Positions 1-8,649 are shown, numbered from the stretch's first letter. The stretch is 64,000 nucleotides of DNA from Rhizobium tumorigenes (GCF_003240565.2 NZ_CP117258.1:248001-312000), one strand, 5' to 3'. Notes: generated by a model from the sequence alone, not told the origin. Translations and numbers: made by a program.

Positions 1-256
1 TCGGCTGACGGTTGTACTGGCTGACAGCGGTGCGGAAATCGCGGTAGCCTGCAAATCCGAGCTTCTTGGTAATTTTCACCACCATCGCTTCCGAGACGCC
101 TGCATCGTCCGCAATCTGCTTCAGCGACGTGCTGTCGCCGAAGTCACGGAGGGCGAAGACGGTATCGACGACCTTTGCTTCGAGTGGTGTCAGCAGCGGC
201 ATCATCATTCGGATGCGTGGGCCAACAGCCTTAGTATCGAAGCTTTCGGTATTCAT
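1..256 (-). CDS. RpiR-family transcriptional regulator, N-terminal part (runs off the left edge)
   Basis: About 85 residues are visible. They match the N-terminal helix-turn-helix domain of RpiR/HTH_6 regulators: a TPLEAKVVDTVFAL helix, then SLKQIADDAGVSEAMVVKITKKLGF, which is the recognition helix region. Members usually carry a C-terminal SIS sugar-phosphate-binding domain, which would lie outside the window. The ATG overlaps the stop of the upstream permease gene by 4 bases (ATGA), so the regulator is probably translationally coupled to the sugar importer and is likely its local regulator. Ligand unknown. Confidence 0.85.
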   Translation of the reverse strand, partial: MNTESFDTKAVGPRIRMMMPLLTPLEAKVVDTVFALRDFGDSTSLKQIADDAGVSEAMVVKITKKLGFAGYRDFRTAVSQYNRQP

Positions 257-1233
257 CCTCGTCCCCTTGTGGCGCGATCGATCATCATTGCGACAAGGAT
301 TATAAGGCCAGTGGCGAGCAGTTGATAGAAGGCCTGCACATTCATCAGGGTAAGACCGTTGCGCATCGCGCCGAGGATGATCGCCCCGAGGATCGTTCCG
401 AGCACGCTCCCCTTGCCGCCCATCAGCGAAGCGCCGCCAATGGCAGAGGCCGCAATCGCGTCGAGTTCCCAGAGATTGCCGAGGATCGGTTCCGCAGCGC
501 CGAGGCGGCCGACGAGGATCAGGGCAGCCAGTGCCGCCAGTGCGCCGGAGATGACGTAGGCGGTGATCTTGGTGCGGGCGATGGGGACGCCGGCAACATA
601 GGCTGCTTCCTCATTGCCGCCGACGGCCAGGAGATATTCGCCGATCGGCGTCTTTTTCAACAGGATCCATGCTGCAACTGCCACGACTGCTACGATCCAG
701 ACAGGTGTCGGCAAGCCCAGGAGGTTGCCGTTGAACAGGCTGCGGAAGCCGACAGGAATGCCGAGCACGGGATTGCCGCCCGTGTAGATCAGCGCAATCG
801 CCCTGTAGGTGCTGAGCGTACCGAGCGTCACGATGAACGGCTGCAGCCCGACATAAGCGACAAGCACGCCGTTGATGAAACCGCAGACGGCGCCGATGCC
901 GATGCCGGCAAGGATCGCCAGCGGGATCGGAACGCCCGAAAGCAGCATGGTTGCCGATATCACAGCCGCGATGGCAGCCGTCGGCCCCACCGAAAGATCG
1001 ATGCCGCCGGAGATGATGACCAAAGTCATGCCGAGCGCGAGGCAGGCATTGATGCTGGACTGCTGCAGGATATTGACGAGGTTGCGTTCGGAGATGAAGC
1101 CCGGGACGATCGCTGCAAACACTGCCAGAATGACGAACAGTCCGATCAGGGTGCCGGCGTCACGCAGCGAAAAGGAGAAGCGGCCGAAACCGGAGGAAAG
1201 CTTTGTCGCATCGGCGGGTGACGTATGACTCAT
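253..1233 (-). CDS. Sugar ABC transporter permease (RbsC-like)
   Basis: A 326-residue, very hydrophobic inner-membrane protein with the usual length and layout of the ribose/xylose-type (BPD_transp_2) permeases. The signature GGIDLSVGPTAAIAA lies near residue 55, and a typical EAAYVAGVPIARTKITAYVISG loop, which contacts the ATPase, lies around residues 208-230. It should form the channel for the sugar bound by the product of 2853-3917 and be energised by the product of 1259-2782. Only 25 bases separate it from the ATPase gene, and its stop overlaps the regulator start, so all are one operon read leftwards. The substrate cannot be told from sequence. Confidence 0.92.
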   Translation of the reverse strand: MSHTSPADATKLSSGFGRFSFSLRDAGTLIGLFVILAVFAAIVPGFISERNLVNILQQSSINACLALGMTLVIISGGIDLSVGPTAAIAAVISATMLLSGVPIPLAILAGIGIGAVCGFINGVLVAYVGLQPFIVTLGTLSTYRAIALIYTGGNPVLGIPVGFRSLFNGNLLGLPTPVWIVAVVAVAAWILLKKTPIGEYLLAVGGNEEAAYVAGVPIARTKITAYVISGALAALAALILVGRLGAAEPILGNLWELDAIAASAIGGASLMGGKGSVLGTILGAIILGAMRNGLTLMNVQAFYQLLATGLIILVAMMIDRATRGRG

Positions 1234-1258
1234 GATGAGCTCCTATACTTTTCAGCGC

Positions 1259-2782
1259 TCACGCAGCCGGAGCTGACATGGGAGATTGACTGACGCCGGG
1301 AATGGCATGGGCGACGATGGCGCTTTCGGACAGATCGGCGCGCTCGATCTCGGCGGCAATCCGCCCCTCGCGCATGACTAGCACCCGGTCGGAGAGACGA
1401 ATGACTTCTGGCAGCTCGGACGAGACAACGATGATGGAATGACCGTCGGCGGCCAGGGCCTCGATCAGCTGGTAGATTTCCGACTTCGCTCCGACATCGA
1501 TGCCGCGCGTGGGTTCGTCGAACAACAATATCTGCGATTTGGCCGCCAGCCAGCGCGCAATGATCGCCTTTTGCTGATTGCCGCCGCTGAACAGCCGGAT
1601 CGGTCGGTCCAACTGGAAAGGCCGCAGGTTGACGCGGCGCAACAAGTCGGTCGCCGTCGTCCGAAGCTTGCCGTTGCGGATGATGCCCGCCTTGGAAAAG
1701 CTGCCCAAAGACGCAAGCGCCATGTTGTTGGTCACGGAGCGACCGGGAATGATGCCTTCGCGTTTGCGCTCTTCCGGCACAAGACCGATGCCGGCAGCGA
1801 TAGCGTCGCGCGGGCTGCGCAGAGGCAGCGGCTTTCCGTCGATCTCGACCGAACCAGAGGTGATACGATCGACGCCGGCGAGCAGGCGCAGCAGTTCGGT
1901 GCGTCCGGAGCCGACGAGCCCGGCCACGCCAAGCACTTCGCCCCGGTGCAGGCGAAACGAGGCATCGCCGATCTTCGTCGCCGAAGACAGGTTCTTGGCT
2001 TCGAGCTTCACCGTGGTCGTTGCATGCGACACATGCTTTTCCTGCATCAGCTGACGACCGACCATCATGGTGATGACATCCTGGTGGGATGCGGTGCGGA
2101 TATCGACGCGGCCGACCAGCTTGCCGTCGCGCATGACGCTGGCGCCCTGGCAGATGCGGAAGACCTCGTCCATCTTGTGCGAGACATAGATGATCGAGAC
2201 GCCGGTCGCGGAAAGACTGGCGATGACCTCGGCGAGCTTTTCGAACTCGCTGGGTGTCAGGCTCGAGGTCGGTTCGTCCATCGCGATGATCTTGGCGCGG
2301 TCGAGCAGCGCGCGACCGATCTCGACGATCTGCCGCTGGGCGACCTTCAGCGCGGAAATCGGCGCTGCCGGATCGATAGTCGGGTCGATCATCGCCAGCG
2401 CTTCCGCGGCCCTGCGCTCCTGCTCGTACCGTGCGACGAAAATGCCGCCGGCCTTGGTCAGGGGATGGCCGAGGAACATGTTCTGGGCGACGCTGAGATG
2501 CGGCACCTGCTGCAGTTCCTGGTGGATCATGGCAATGCCGGCCAGGCGGGCGTCGGAAGGGTTGCGGAAGGATACCGCCTCGCCGTCAACGAACACGCTG
2601 CCGCTGGTTGGCCGGAACACGCCGGACAGAATGCGAAGAAGCGTGGATTTTCCGGCGCCGTTTTCCCCGAGAAGCCCGTGGATTTCACCCGGCGGAACAT
2701 CGAAGGATATGTCCGACAGGGCAAGGACGCCGGGGAACGACTTGGATATGGTTTCAAATCTTAGTCTGGGCGTCTGCGTCAT
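1259..2782 (-). CDS. Sugar ABC transporter ATP-binding protein, two nucleotide-binding domains (RbsA/MglA-like)
   Basis: 507 residues from the ATG at 2782. Domain 1 has Walker A GENGAGKST and Walker B IIAMDEPTSSL. Domain 2 has the degenerate P-loop GLVGSGRTE typical of this family's second half, with signature FSGGNQQKAIIARWL and LLFDEPTRGIDVG. It powers uptake through the adjacent permease. I prefer 2782 over an upstream in-frame start at 2818 because an AGAGGTG ribosome-binding site sits just before 2782 and would fall inside the longer version. It follows the binding-protein gene after an intergenic stem-loop. Confidence 0.92.
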   Translation of the reverse strand: MTQTPRLRFETISKSFPGVLALSDISFDVPPGEIHGLLGENGAGKSTLLRILSGVFRPTSGSVFVDGEAVSFRNPSDARLAGIAMIHQELQQVPHLSVAQNMFLGHPLTKAGGIFVARYEQERRAAEALAMIDPTIDPAAPISALKVAQRQIVEIGRALLDRAKIIAMDEPTSSLTPSEFEKLAEVIASLSATGVSIIYVSHKMDEVFRICQGASVMRDGKLVGRVDIRTASHQDVITMMVGRQLMQEKHVSHATTTVKLEAKNLSSATKIGDASFRLHRGEVLGVAGLVGSGRTELLRLLAGVDRITSGSVEIDGKPLPLRSPRDAIAAGIGLVPEERKREGIIPGRSVTNNMALASLGSFSKAGIIRNGKLRTTATDLLRRVNLRPFQLDRPIRLFSGGNQQKAIIARWLAAKSQILLFDEPTRGIDVGAKSEIYQLIEALAADGHSIIVVSSELPEVIRLSDRVLVMREGRIAAEIERADLSESAIVAHAIPGVSQSPMSAPAA

Positions 2783-2806
2783 GTCTCGGCACCTCTTGTA
2801 CTCGGA

Positions 2807-2832
2807 GACGCCGGCCATTGCTGGCCGGCGTC
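2807..2832 (-). promoter_or_regulatory. Perfect intergenic stem-loop after the sugar-binding-protein gene
   Basis: GACGCCGGCCA and its exact reverse complement flank a TTGC loop, giving an 11-bp GC-rich stem 20 bases after the binding-protein stop and before the ATPase ribosome-binding site. There is no T-run, so it is more likely a 3' end stabiliser or partial attenuator that keeps the binding protein in excess over the ATPase and permease. Confidence 0.65.
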
Positions 2833-2852
2833 GGATAACTGGCCGCTGGATG

Positions 2853-3917
2853 TCAGGGAGCCTTGGCAGCGTCTTCCATCAGGACGGCGCGGATGGCGGT
2901 GTCGTCGCCCTGGTAGCGTGCGATGTTGTCCTTGGTGATCAGCGCCTGGGGCGTCGCGACGACGCGGGGAACCTTCTGGCCGGCAACGAGCCGCAGGGCG
3001 GTTTCCAGAGCGACTTCGCCGGTCAGAATTGGGAAGCTGTCGACGGTGCCGGTGAGTTCGCCGGCCTTGATGGACTTGTAGGCGTCCGAGATGCCGTCGG
3101 TACCGAAGACGGCAACCTTGTCCTGGAGGCCAGCAGACTTGACGGCCTCGACGATGCCGAGCGCCATTCCGTCGTTGTTGGCATAGAAGCCGATCAGATC
3201 GGGATGCTGCTGCAGGATATTGGTGGCAGCGTCATAGGACGTCTGGCGATCCCAGTTGCCGGGAACGCTGGCGACGACCTGGAACTTGCCGTTCTGGGTG
3301 ATCGTCGACTTGAAGCCGTCGGTGCGCTGCACGGCAGCGTAGACGCCGGCCTGGCCTTCGACGATGGCGACCTTGCCACCTTGAGGGCGGTTGGCAATGA
3401 ACCACTTGGCGACGCGGGCGCCATTGTCACGCTGGACGTTGCCGACATAGTGTTCCGCCTGCGGAATGACAGCATCGTTGACATTGACGACCGGGATCTT
3501 GGCGGCGTTTGCCTGCTCGATGACCGGCTGCAGGTTGGCGTCGGTCTGCGGCGATACCAGCAGCACGTTGAAGCCCTGCGTGATCATGCCTTCGGCAATT
3601 GTCAGCTGGCCGAGCTGGTCACCTTCGCTCTGGGCTGCCTGGTAGGCGACGGGAACGCCCATCTTTTCGCCGAACTTCTTGTAGCCATCGCCGAGCGAGC
3701 GCCAGTATTCGTTGGTCAGCGTCTTGGATACGGCGCCAGCCTTGGTGCCAGCGGCTGGCTTGGGTAGAGGGCCGAGCTTCGCATCGAGCTGCGACCAGTC
3801 GATGCGGTCCTTCTCGGTGTCCGAATTCAAGGGCGCCAGTTCCTGTGCCATGGCGGCGCTGAACAGCAAGGTTGCCGCCAAACCGCCGGCAAGCGTGGTT
3901 TTCAGAAAAGTCTTCAT
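2853..3917 (-). CDS. Periplasmic sugar-binding protein of ABC transporter (RbsB-like, Peripla_BP_4)
   Basis: 354 residues starting with a clear Sec signal peptide (MKTFLKTTLAGGLAATLLF, cleavage after AMA-Q near residue 24). The body has the pentose/hexose-binding-protein pattern: two Rossmann-like lobes, with ITQGFNVLLVSPQTDANLQP in lobe 1 and GFYANNDGMALGIVEAVKSAG, AVFGTDGISDAYKSIKAGE in lobe 2. It captures the sugar and delivers it to the permease. The start has a GGGAGGAAC ribosome-binding site. First-expressed transporter gene of the operon, followed by a strong hairpin. Substrate unresolved. Confidence 0.92.
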   Translation of the reverse strand: MKTFLKTTLAGGLAATLLFSAAMAQELAPLNSDTEKDRIDWSQLDAKLGPLPKPAAGTKAGAVSKTLTNEYWRSLGDGYKKFGEKMGVPVAYQAAQSEGDQLGQLTIAEGMITQGFNVLLVSPQTDANLQPVIEQANAAKIPVVNVNDAVIPQAEHYVGNVQRDNGARVAKWFIANRPQGGKVAIVEGQAGVYAAVQRTDGFKSTITQNGKFQVVASVPGNWDRQTSYDAATNILQQHPDLIGFYANNDGMALGIVEAVKSAGLQDKVAVFGTDGISDAYKSIKAGELTGTVDSFPILTGEVALETALRLVAGQKVPRVVATPQALITKDNIARYQGDDTAIRAVLMEDAAKAP

Positions 3918-3972
3918 CGGTTCCTCCCGAATATGAAATGGAAACAGCGGCGTCTGCGCTGCGGAGATCGCG

Positions 3973-4962
3973 TTATGCTTCCGCGCCGAACATCAATTCC
4001 TGGATGACGGCTTGAGCGGAAACAGCATCCTGTCGGTCAATCGCGCCGGACAGGCGATTGTCCTGCTCGAGGCGATCCACAACCTTCAGCATCCGCTGCA
4101 CGGTCTGGATATTCACCTCGCATTCGTGAACCGGATCGAGCCCGGTCATGTCTGGGAACGTGTCGAAATAGATGGCGCCGTCGTAGCCGTCCTTGCGTAT
4201 CTGGCGGAGCAGCTCGATGGTCTGCAGCGTATGCACCGCGCCCACCATCAGGCCGTCGTCGCGCTTGGCATAGCCATCGTTGAGGTGCACACCGAGCACG
4301 CGGCTGTAGCGGGCGATCAATGCTGCCGCGAAGGCCGGCTGCTCGTCGGCATAGAGCACATGGGCGAAGTCGAGCGTGACGCCGAGGTTTGGCATGTCGA
4401 CGTCCTTGATCGCCAGCAGCGTCGTCGCGCAATCGGGCATCAGGCTATAGGAACGGGGCTCGTTCGGCTTATACTCGATGCTGATCAGGCAATCCTTGTC
4501 ATGCTCGCAGACTTCACGAATTCCGTCCAATTCGTATTTCCACAGCGTGGCGTAGTCGGCCTGGAATGCATAGTCGAAACCATCCTGGCCAAGCCAGATA
4601 GTCATCAGGTTGCTGCCGGCCTCACGCGTTGCGTCGATGCCTTTTTTGGTCAGTTCGATCGCTTCACGGCGCACCGCAGCGTCAGGATTGGTGAAAGCAC
4701 CGATCTTGAAAGCCGGGTTGGTATAATAGCGCATGGCAAAGCCATTAATGGAAAGGCCGAGATCATTGATCTTTTTCGCCAGCTCGCGGGGATTTTCCGA
4801 AACGTGGTCGGGGTAGTTGAGATCCAGATCCGTCAGGCCCTTCACCTTCGCGGCCCGGGCGACCATCTGCGAAACGGTTGGCTTGCCGGAAAGGTCCGGC
4901 CATTCCGCCTGTGGCCGGGAAGCGAATGAATTGAGGCGGGTGGCGAATTTCAATTGGGTCAC
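3973..4962 (-). CDS. Sugar phosphate isomerase/epimerase-type TIM-barrel protein
   Basis: 329 residues of the xylose-isomerase-like TIM-barrel superfamily (AP_endonuc_2). Likely metal ligands are seen as the Glu in LISIEYKPNEPR, the Asp in LGVTLDFAHV, the His in LGVHLNDGYAKRDDG and the Asp in AIYFDTFPD. The start is a GTG at 4962 with a weak ribosome-binding site. It is the promoter-proximal gene of the RpiR/ABC sugar operon, so it probably converts the imported sugar or its first product. Which sugar (pentose, polyol or rhamnose-like) cannot be decided from sequence alone. Confidence 0.8.
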   Translation of the reverse strand: MTQLKFATRLNSFASRPQAEWPDLSGKPTVSQMVARAAKVKGLTDLDLNYPDHVSENPRELAKKINDLGLSINGFAMRYYTNPAFKIGAFTNPDAAVRREAIELTKKGIDATREAGSNLMTIWLGQDGFDYAFQADYATLWKYELDGIREVCEHDKDCLISIEYKPNEPRSYSLMPDCATTLLAIKDVDMPNLGVTLDFAHVLYADEQPAFAAALIARYSRVLGVHLNDGYAKRDDGLMVGAVHTLQTIELLRQIRKDGYDGAIYFDTFPDMTGLDPVHECEVNIQTVQRMLKVVDRLEQDNRLSGAIDRQDAVSAQAVIQELMFGAEA

Positions 4963-5060
4963 TGGACTACGCTCGCATCGTTATCGACCGCGCTTACTTC
5001 ACATATTTATATTTTTTTGTAAAGTTATGAAATGTTGTGCTGTGCAATAAATCGGTTGCG
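4963..5060 (-). promoter_or_regulatory. AT-rich upstream region of the sugar operon, probable promoter/operator
   Basis: Positions about 4999-5035 form the only strongly AT-rich patch nearby (TATTTATATTTTTTTG on the plus strand), directly upstream of the isomerase gene and in a GC-rich genome. A TTTCAT, 17 bases, TAAATA pairing on the minus strand is a weak promoter candidate. No clean RpiR palindrome could be assigned. Confidence 0.35.
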
Positions 5061-5126
5061 CACCGCCGCGACGCGCATTCTCGAGCTCCGGGAAACAAGC
5101 GTGGCCGGGCTGCTGTGCGTCAATTG

Positions 5127-5159
5127 AAAAAATGCCGGGGACACCTCGTGTCACCCGGC
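5127..5159 (-). terminator. Rho-independent terminator of the 80-residue gene
   Basis: On the minus strand GCCGGGTGACAC, loop GAG, GTGTCCCCGGC forms a strong stem with one bulge. It is followed by A and then six T residues. It sits about 70 bases beyond the stop of the small gene at 5229-5471. Confidence 0.8.
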
Positions 5160-5228
5160 CTCAACCAGTATCGATGCCTTCGTCCGGTCCGGGCAACTTG
5201 GCGAATGCAAGCGCCCCGAACCCAGTCG

Positions 5229-5471
5229 TTAGCCCCTGAACTTACCTTCGTTCATGTCGGCGGGGTCGTAATTCAGGTCCCAGTCTTTCTTCGGCTCGTT
5301 GCCATCGGTTGCCTTGTTGACCGTGGCGTCGTCCGAGCCGGTGTGGACACGCGGCTTGGCACTTGCGACACCGTTGTTGTCGCTTGATTTGACGAGCTTG
5401 CGGTATTGGCCGGCGGCGTCTTTTTCGATATCGGCAGCCTCGGCTTTGCTTGGGTTGTCCGGGTTGGCCAT
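5229..5471 (-). CDS. Small hydrophilic protein, 80 residues, unknown function
   Basis: Highly charged and polar, no membrane segment, rich in Asp, Lys, Asn and Ala (KDWDLNYDPADMNEGKFRG at the C-terminus), looking intrinsically disordered. A near-ideal GGAGG ribosome-binding site precedes the ATG at 5471 and a good terminator follows at 5127-5159, so it is a real single-gene transcript. I recall similar short proteins annotated as hypothetical in rhizobia, but assign no function. A stress or hydration role would be guesswork. Confidence 0.75.
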   Translation of the reverse strand: MANPDNPSKAEAADIEKDAAGQYRKLVKSSDNNGVASAKPRVHTGSDDATVNKATDGNEPKKDWDLNYDPADMNEGKFRG

Positions 5472-5599
5472 CTCTTTCCTCCATCGTGATTTACAGCGAG
5501 ACAGGGCCCCAACCTGTGTTCTGCCCGATGGTTCCCCGGTCTTCCGGGAACAGAAGCCACAGTTCCTGGTTGAGTCGGGACAAGCAGGAGGAGGGCACC

Positions 5600-5836
5600 A
5601 TGAACATTGATAGGGATGGATGGATCAGCAAACGGGCCTACTCCCTCTGGGAGGAGGCCGGCAGACCGCACGGCATGGATCACCACAACTGGTGCAGGGC
5701 TGTTGCGGAATACGAGCTAATGATGAAAACACGGGCGTCAGCCGACGGAGCAGAGATCCTGCAATTTCGCGCGCGGGCCAGGGACGGACATCCTGGAACC
5801 CGGTTCAGACCGCAGCAGAGTGCAACGGGACAATAA
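5600..5836 (+). CDS. DUF2934-family small protein
   Basis: 78 residues from the ATG at 5600, which has an AGGAGGAG ribosome-binding site; an in-frame upstream start at 5450 would bury that site and run over the neighbouring promoter. The N-terminal half carries the family pattern IxKRAYSLWEEAGRPHGMDHHNW followed by AVAEYELM. DUF2934 proteins are short, common in rhizobia and without known function. The C-terminal 30 residues are low-complexity and basic. Divergent from the 80-residue gene, sharing a 128-base spacer. Confidence 0.8.
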   Translation: MNIDRDGWISKRAYSLWEEAGRPHGMDHHNWCRAVAEYELMMKTRASADGAEILQFRARARDGHPGTRFRPQQSATGQ

Positions 5837-5864
5837 AGAAGACACGGGCGGCATTATACGCTTG

Positions 5865-5887
5865 AAGCCCCATTGGTTGGGGGGCTT
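5865..5887 (+). terminator. Possible terminator after the DUF2934 gene
   Basis: AAGCCCC pairs with GGGGCTT around a 9-base loop, shortly after the stop at 5836. Only a weak T-rich tail (ACTTCCC) follows, so efficiency is uncertain. It could also serve the convergent gene at 5901-6146. Confidence 0.45.
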
Positions 5888-5900
5888 ACTTCCCTGAAAA

Positions 5901-6146
5901 TCAGTGCATCATGGAGCTCGGTCGGTCGTCTTCCCGGACCATGTCGGCATAGAGAAGCGTGCGAATACGTTCGAGCGCGCGTACCTTGCTGCGCTCCTTG
6001 TGCAAGACGTCAGCCGTCACATCGCGCCAGCCTGCGCTGTCTCCCTCGGTCAGGACCCGTCCCCCGGCGTCGAGGAATTCGCAAAATTTCGCTGCCGACA
6101 CGATGCGGCCGGACAATTCGGCATAACGGTTTGCACGGCGGCTCAT
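5901..6146 (-). CDS. Small basic protein, 81 residues, unknown function
   Basis: Starts MSRRANRYAELSGRIVSAAK and ends PSSMMH; predicted mostly helical and basic, no membrane segment. I chose the ATG at 6146 because CGAGG lies 6 bases upstream. A GTG at 6191 would have its ribosome-binding site almost touching the start codon. No family recognised. Convergent with the DUF2934 gene and divergent from the acetyltransferase gene at 6307. Confidence 0.55.
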   Translation of the reverse strand: MSRRANRYAELSGRIVSAAKFCEFLDAGGRVLTEGDSAGWRDVTADVLHKERSKVRALERIRTLLYADMVREDDRPSSMMH

Positions 6147-6306
6147 GGAGACCTCGATGCTGTGGAAACGCACTGGCGTCCCTGTGTTCACTTCCTATAA
6201 TGCCACATGGTTTCCATGGGACTTAGCCAAAACTTTGTTCATCATCGATTAAGGTTAATTTTAACGGGCAGCGCATTCTGACCGTACGCGACAAGGAATA
6301 TGACTG

Positions 6307-6915
6307 ATGGAACTGAAGCCGCCGCTGTCGCCTGGCTACTCGACGGTATTGCCTGGCCAGATTGCAAGCGTCGTCACATGTCTGGAGATGCGCCGGCGCC
6401 CGGAACTCAGCGTCCCGGAGCAAGACGGCATGTCATTTCGGCACTGGGAATCGCCGGACCTTGGCGAATATCGCGCACTATACCGAGCGGTCGGCGAAAA
6501 CTGGCTGTGGGTCTCGCGCCTCGAAATGCCGGACGACGAACTCACGGCAATGCTTGCAGATCGTAATGTCGAGACCTATTACCTCGAAGCCGGCTCGGAG
6601 AAAATCGGCTTTCTCGAACTCGACTTTCGCGAATCGGGCCAGTGCGAAATCGTCTATTGCGGGCTTGTGGCCGGCGCTATCGGCCAGGGTGGCGGACGAT
6701 ACCTGATGGCCAATGCGCTTGACGCCGCCTGGTCGAGGGACATCGATCGCCTGTGGCTGCATACCTGCCACTTCGATCATCCATCGGCTTACGCATTTTA
6801 TTGCAGGTCGGGATTTACCCCGTTCCAATTTATGGTCGAGGTGATCGCCGATCCGCGGCTCTCCGGGACGATCCCGAAAACCGCCGCTCCGCATGTGCCG
6901 CTGCTGGAAGCATAA
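6307..6915 (+). CDS. GNAT-family N-acetyltransferase
   Basis: 202 residues. The acetyl-CoA pyrophosphate-binding motif appears as GAIGQGGGRYLMANALDAAW (about residues 123-142), preceded by the beta strand CEIVYCGLV. It is followed by LWLHTCHFDHPSAYAFYCRSGFTPF, the typical late GNAT strand-helix-strand with a Tyr near the acid position. The first 40 residues precede the GNAT core. An AAGGAA ribosome-binding site lies 9 bases upstream. The acceptor substrate is unknown and neighbours give no hint. Confidence 0.8.
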   Translation: MELKPPLSPGYSTVLPGQIASVVTCLEMRRRPELSVPEQDGMSFRHWESPDLGEYRALYRAVGENWLWVSRLEMPDDELTAMLADRNVETYYLEAGSEKIGFLELDFRESGQCEIVYCGLVAGAIGQGGGRYLMANALDAAWSRDIDRLWLHTCHFDHPSAYAFYCRSGFTPFQFMVEVIADPRLSGTIPKTAAPHVPLLEA

Positions 6916-6950
6916 GCGGCCTCGCAATAGCCTCGTGCGGCTTTGCGGCC

Positions 6951-7385
6951 CTAGAAAGCATCCAGTTCCTTGCGACACTCCGCAGCGAACTCTTCGAGGA
7001 CGTTCATATGACCGCTGCGAGCAAGAAGACGGAGCTCTGACAGGCTCCTGTTCGGCGTCATATACTCGCCGACGATGGCGTCCATGACTCGCTCGCCGGC
7101 ATCGGTCACAGCCTTCGACGCCACAAGGTGCATGCGAGCGAGGATGGCGTAGATCATGACGATATCGCCGATATCGTCCTTCTCGTGACTGAGGGCATCG
7201 CCATACAATCTGGCCGCCTCCGACAGGAATCCTTCGAACAGCGCCTCACGGCGGGAGCGATTTGCCTCGCGCCGTTTCTCCTTCACCTGCGATGACAAGG
7301 TGATCCAGGACGTGGTGAATGACGTGACAGCACCCACCAATGCACCTGCCAGGCCGAAAAAAGCCGAAACATAAGCAGCGTCCAC
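6951..7385 (-). CDS. Small membrane-anchored protein, 144 residues, unknown function
   Basis: GTG start with a GGGAG ribosome-binding site. One N-terminal transmembrane segment (residues about 5-30, FFGLAGALVGAVTSFTTSWI), followed by a long charged helical region (VKEKRREANRSRREALFEGF) that looks like a coiled coil facing the cytoplasm. Such N-anchored helical proteins are common in bacteria. No family assignment. It sits 45 bases before the lipoprotein hydrolase gene on the same strand but is read after it. Confidence 0.65.
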   Translation of the reverse strand: MDAAYVSAFFGLAGALVGAVTSFTTSWITLSSQVKEKRREANRSRREALFEGFLSEAARLYGDALSHEKDDIGDIVMIYAILARMHLVASKAVTDAGERVMDAIVGEYMTPNRSLSELRLLARSGHMNVLEEFAAECRKELDAF

Positions 7386-7429
7386 GACAAGCTCCCTGTC
7401 CTTAAACTCGGTGTCTTACCGCACCGCCA

Positions 7430-8551
7430 TCACTTCGGCGTTACGACACTCGATGCGAGCTTGAACGGGCTCGATACTGCAAAGCCTGCCGCGTCGAAGA
7501 CGAATGCACCGACACGCGCAGCCGATGGCTTTCTGTCGAGCATTTCCAGCTGTCTGCCGAACCGGGCAAGCGATGCGAACCTGTCATGTCCCACACCGTC
7601 TGTGGCCTTCAGGGAGCTCAGGTCGACAACCCGGATGTCGTTCTTGACGGCCTCCTGCTGAATGATCGGATCGTTGATATCCAGCCGTCCGATCCGCGGT
7701 CGCTCGGCGCCGAGAAGGCTGGATACCGCAAGGGCGCGGTCGTCCTTCGAAATCAAAAGGGTGAGCGGAGAAGGCAGTTTGCCGATTTCCTTCATCTGCG
7801 ACTTGAAGACGTCGAGGTCGATGTCAGGCGAGGCAAGCACCACCTGCAACTTGGCGATGACGTCCTCGCGATGTTCGAGCTTCAATTGGCGCACAACCTC
7901 CATGACGAGAAAGCCGCCCATGCTGTGGCCGAAAAGAACGATGCGCTTGACTTTTTTTGCCGATGAAAGAGCGGTGACGACAGTTTCGAGATCATGCCGG
8001 GAATAGAGCACTGCGTCCTTGTCAGCCACATATCCGACGACCGATGCCTGCGACGGCCAAGAGAACATGATGGGACTGTCGAGCCCTGAATCGGTAATCA
8101 TTTGCGCTTCCCGATAAAGCGCTTCCTGGAAAGAATTGTTGTAGCCATGAACATAGACTTCGACACTTCCGTCGCTGCCGACGGAGCGAGCCGCAGCGGC
8201 GGTGAAATCGCCCTCGGACAGGTCTTGTCGCTTGGTTACGACGAATTGCTTTTGCGGATCGGGGCGATCCGTGGGGTATTCGATCGCCGAGACCTTATGG
8301 GCTGGGGGCACCGACATCTCATAGCTCTGATAGGCGACGGTCTCGGACCAGTTGACCCCGTAACCCTTGGAAGGCCCGAGAGCGTTGCGGTTTGTGGCAG
8401 TCAACAGAACGATGCGTTTTTGCGGGAGATTGGTCAGCCGTGCTGGGTCGAGAACGGCGGCCGATGGCCGGGATGCACAGCCGGATAGGCCGACCGCCAT
8501 CACGACCGTCAATTGTATCAGATGGCGGTACGATCTGTCTGCAAGCATCAT
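7430..8551 (-). CDS. Alpha/beta hydrolase lipoprotein (DUF900 family)
   Basis: 373 residues. A lipoprotein signal with lipobox LSGC gives Cys near residue 25. The hydrolase core has the oxyanion-side motif EVYVHGYNNSF, the nucleophile elbow GHSMGG (Ser about residue 210), a later Asp in VLASPDIDLDVF and a C-terminal GHDRF carrying the likely catalytic His. This matches DUF900 hydrolases, which resemble lipases/esterases. It is probably anchored to a membrane and faces the periplasm. Substrate unknown. The gene stands between the efflux operon terminator region and the 144-residue membrane protein gene. Confidence 0.85.
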   Translation of the reverse strand: MMLADRSYRHLIQLTVVMAVGLSGCASRPSAAVLDPARLTNLPQKRIVLLTATNRNALGPSKGYGVNWSETVAYQSYEMSVPPAHKVSAIEYPTDRPDPQKQFVVTKRQDLSEGDFTAAAARSVGSDGSVEVYVHGYNNSFQEALYREAQMITDSGLDSPIMFSWPSQASVVGYVADKDAVLYSRHDLETVVTALSSAKKVKRIVLFGHSMGGFLVMEVVRQLKLEHREDVIAKLQVVLASPDIDLDVFKSQMKEIGKLPSPLTLLISKDDRALAVSSLLGAERPRIGRLDINDPIIQQEAVKNDIRVVDLSSLKATDGVGHDRFASLARFGRQLEMLDRKPSAARVGAFVFDAAGFAVSSPFKLASSVVTPK

Positions 8552-8608
8552 GGAGGCACGGCCCTTGTTGGCGCGACACCGCTCTAGACGGCATCATTCG
8601 TGAGATAG

Positions 8609-8638
8609 GCGAGCGCCGACGAAAACACCAGCGCTCGC
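8609..8638 (-). terminator. Stem-loop after the RND pump gene
   Basis: GCGAGCGC and its exact complement GCGCTCGC flank a 14-base loop just beyond the RND stop. There is no T-run on the minus strand, so it may be an mRNA 3' end structure rather than an intrinsic terminator. Confidence 0.45.
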
Positions 8639-8649
8639 AGATACATCGG

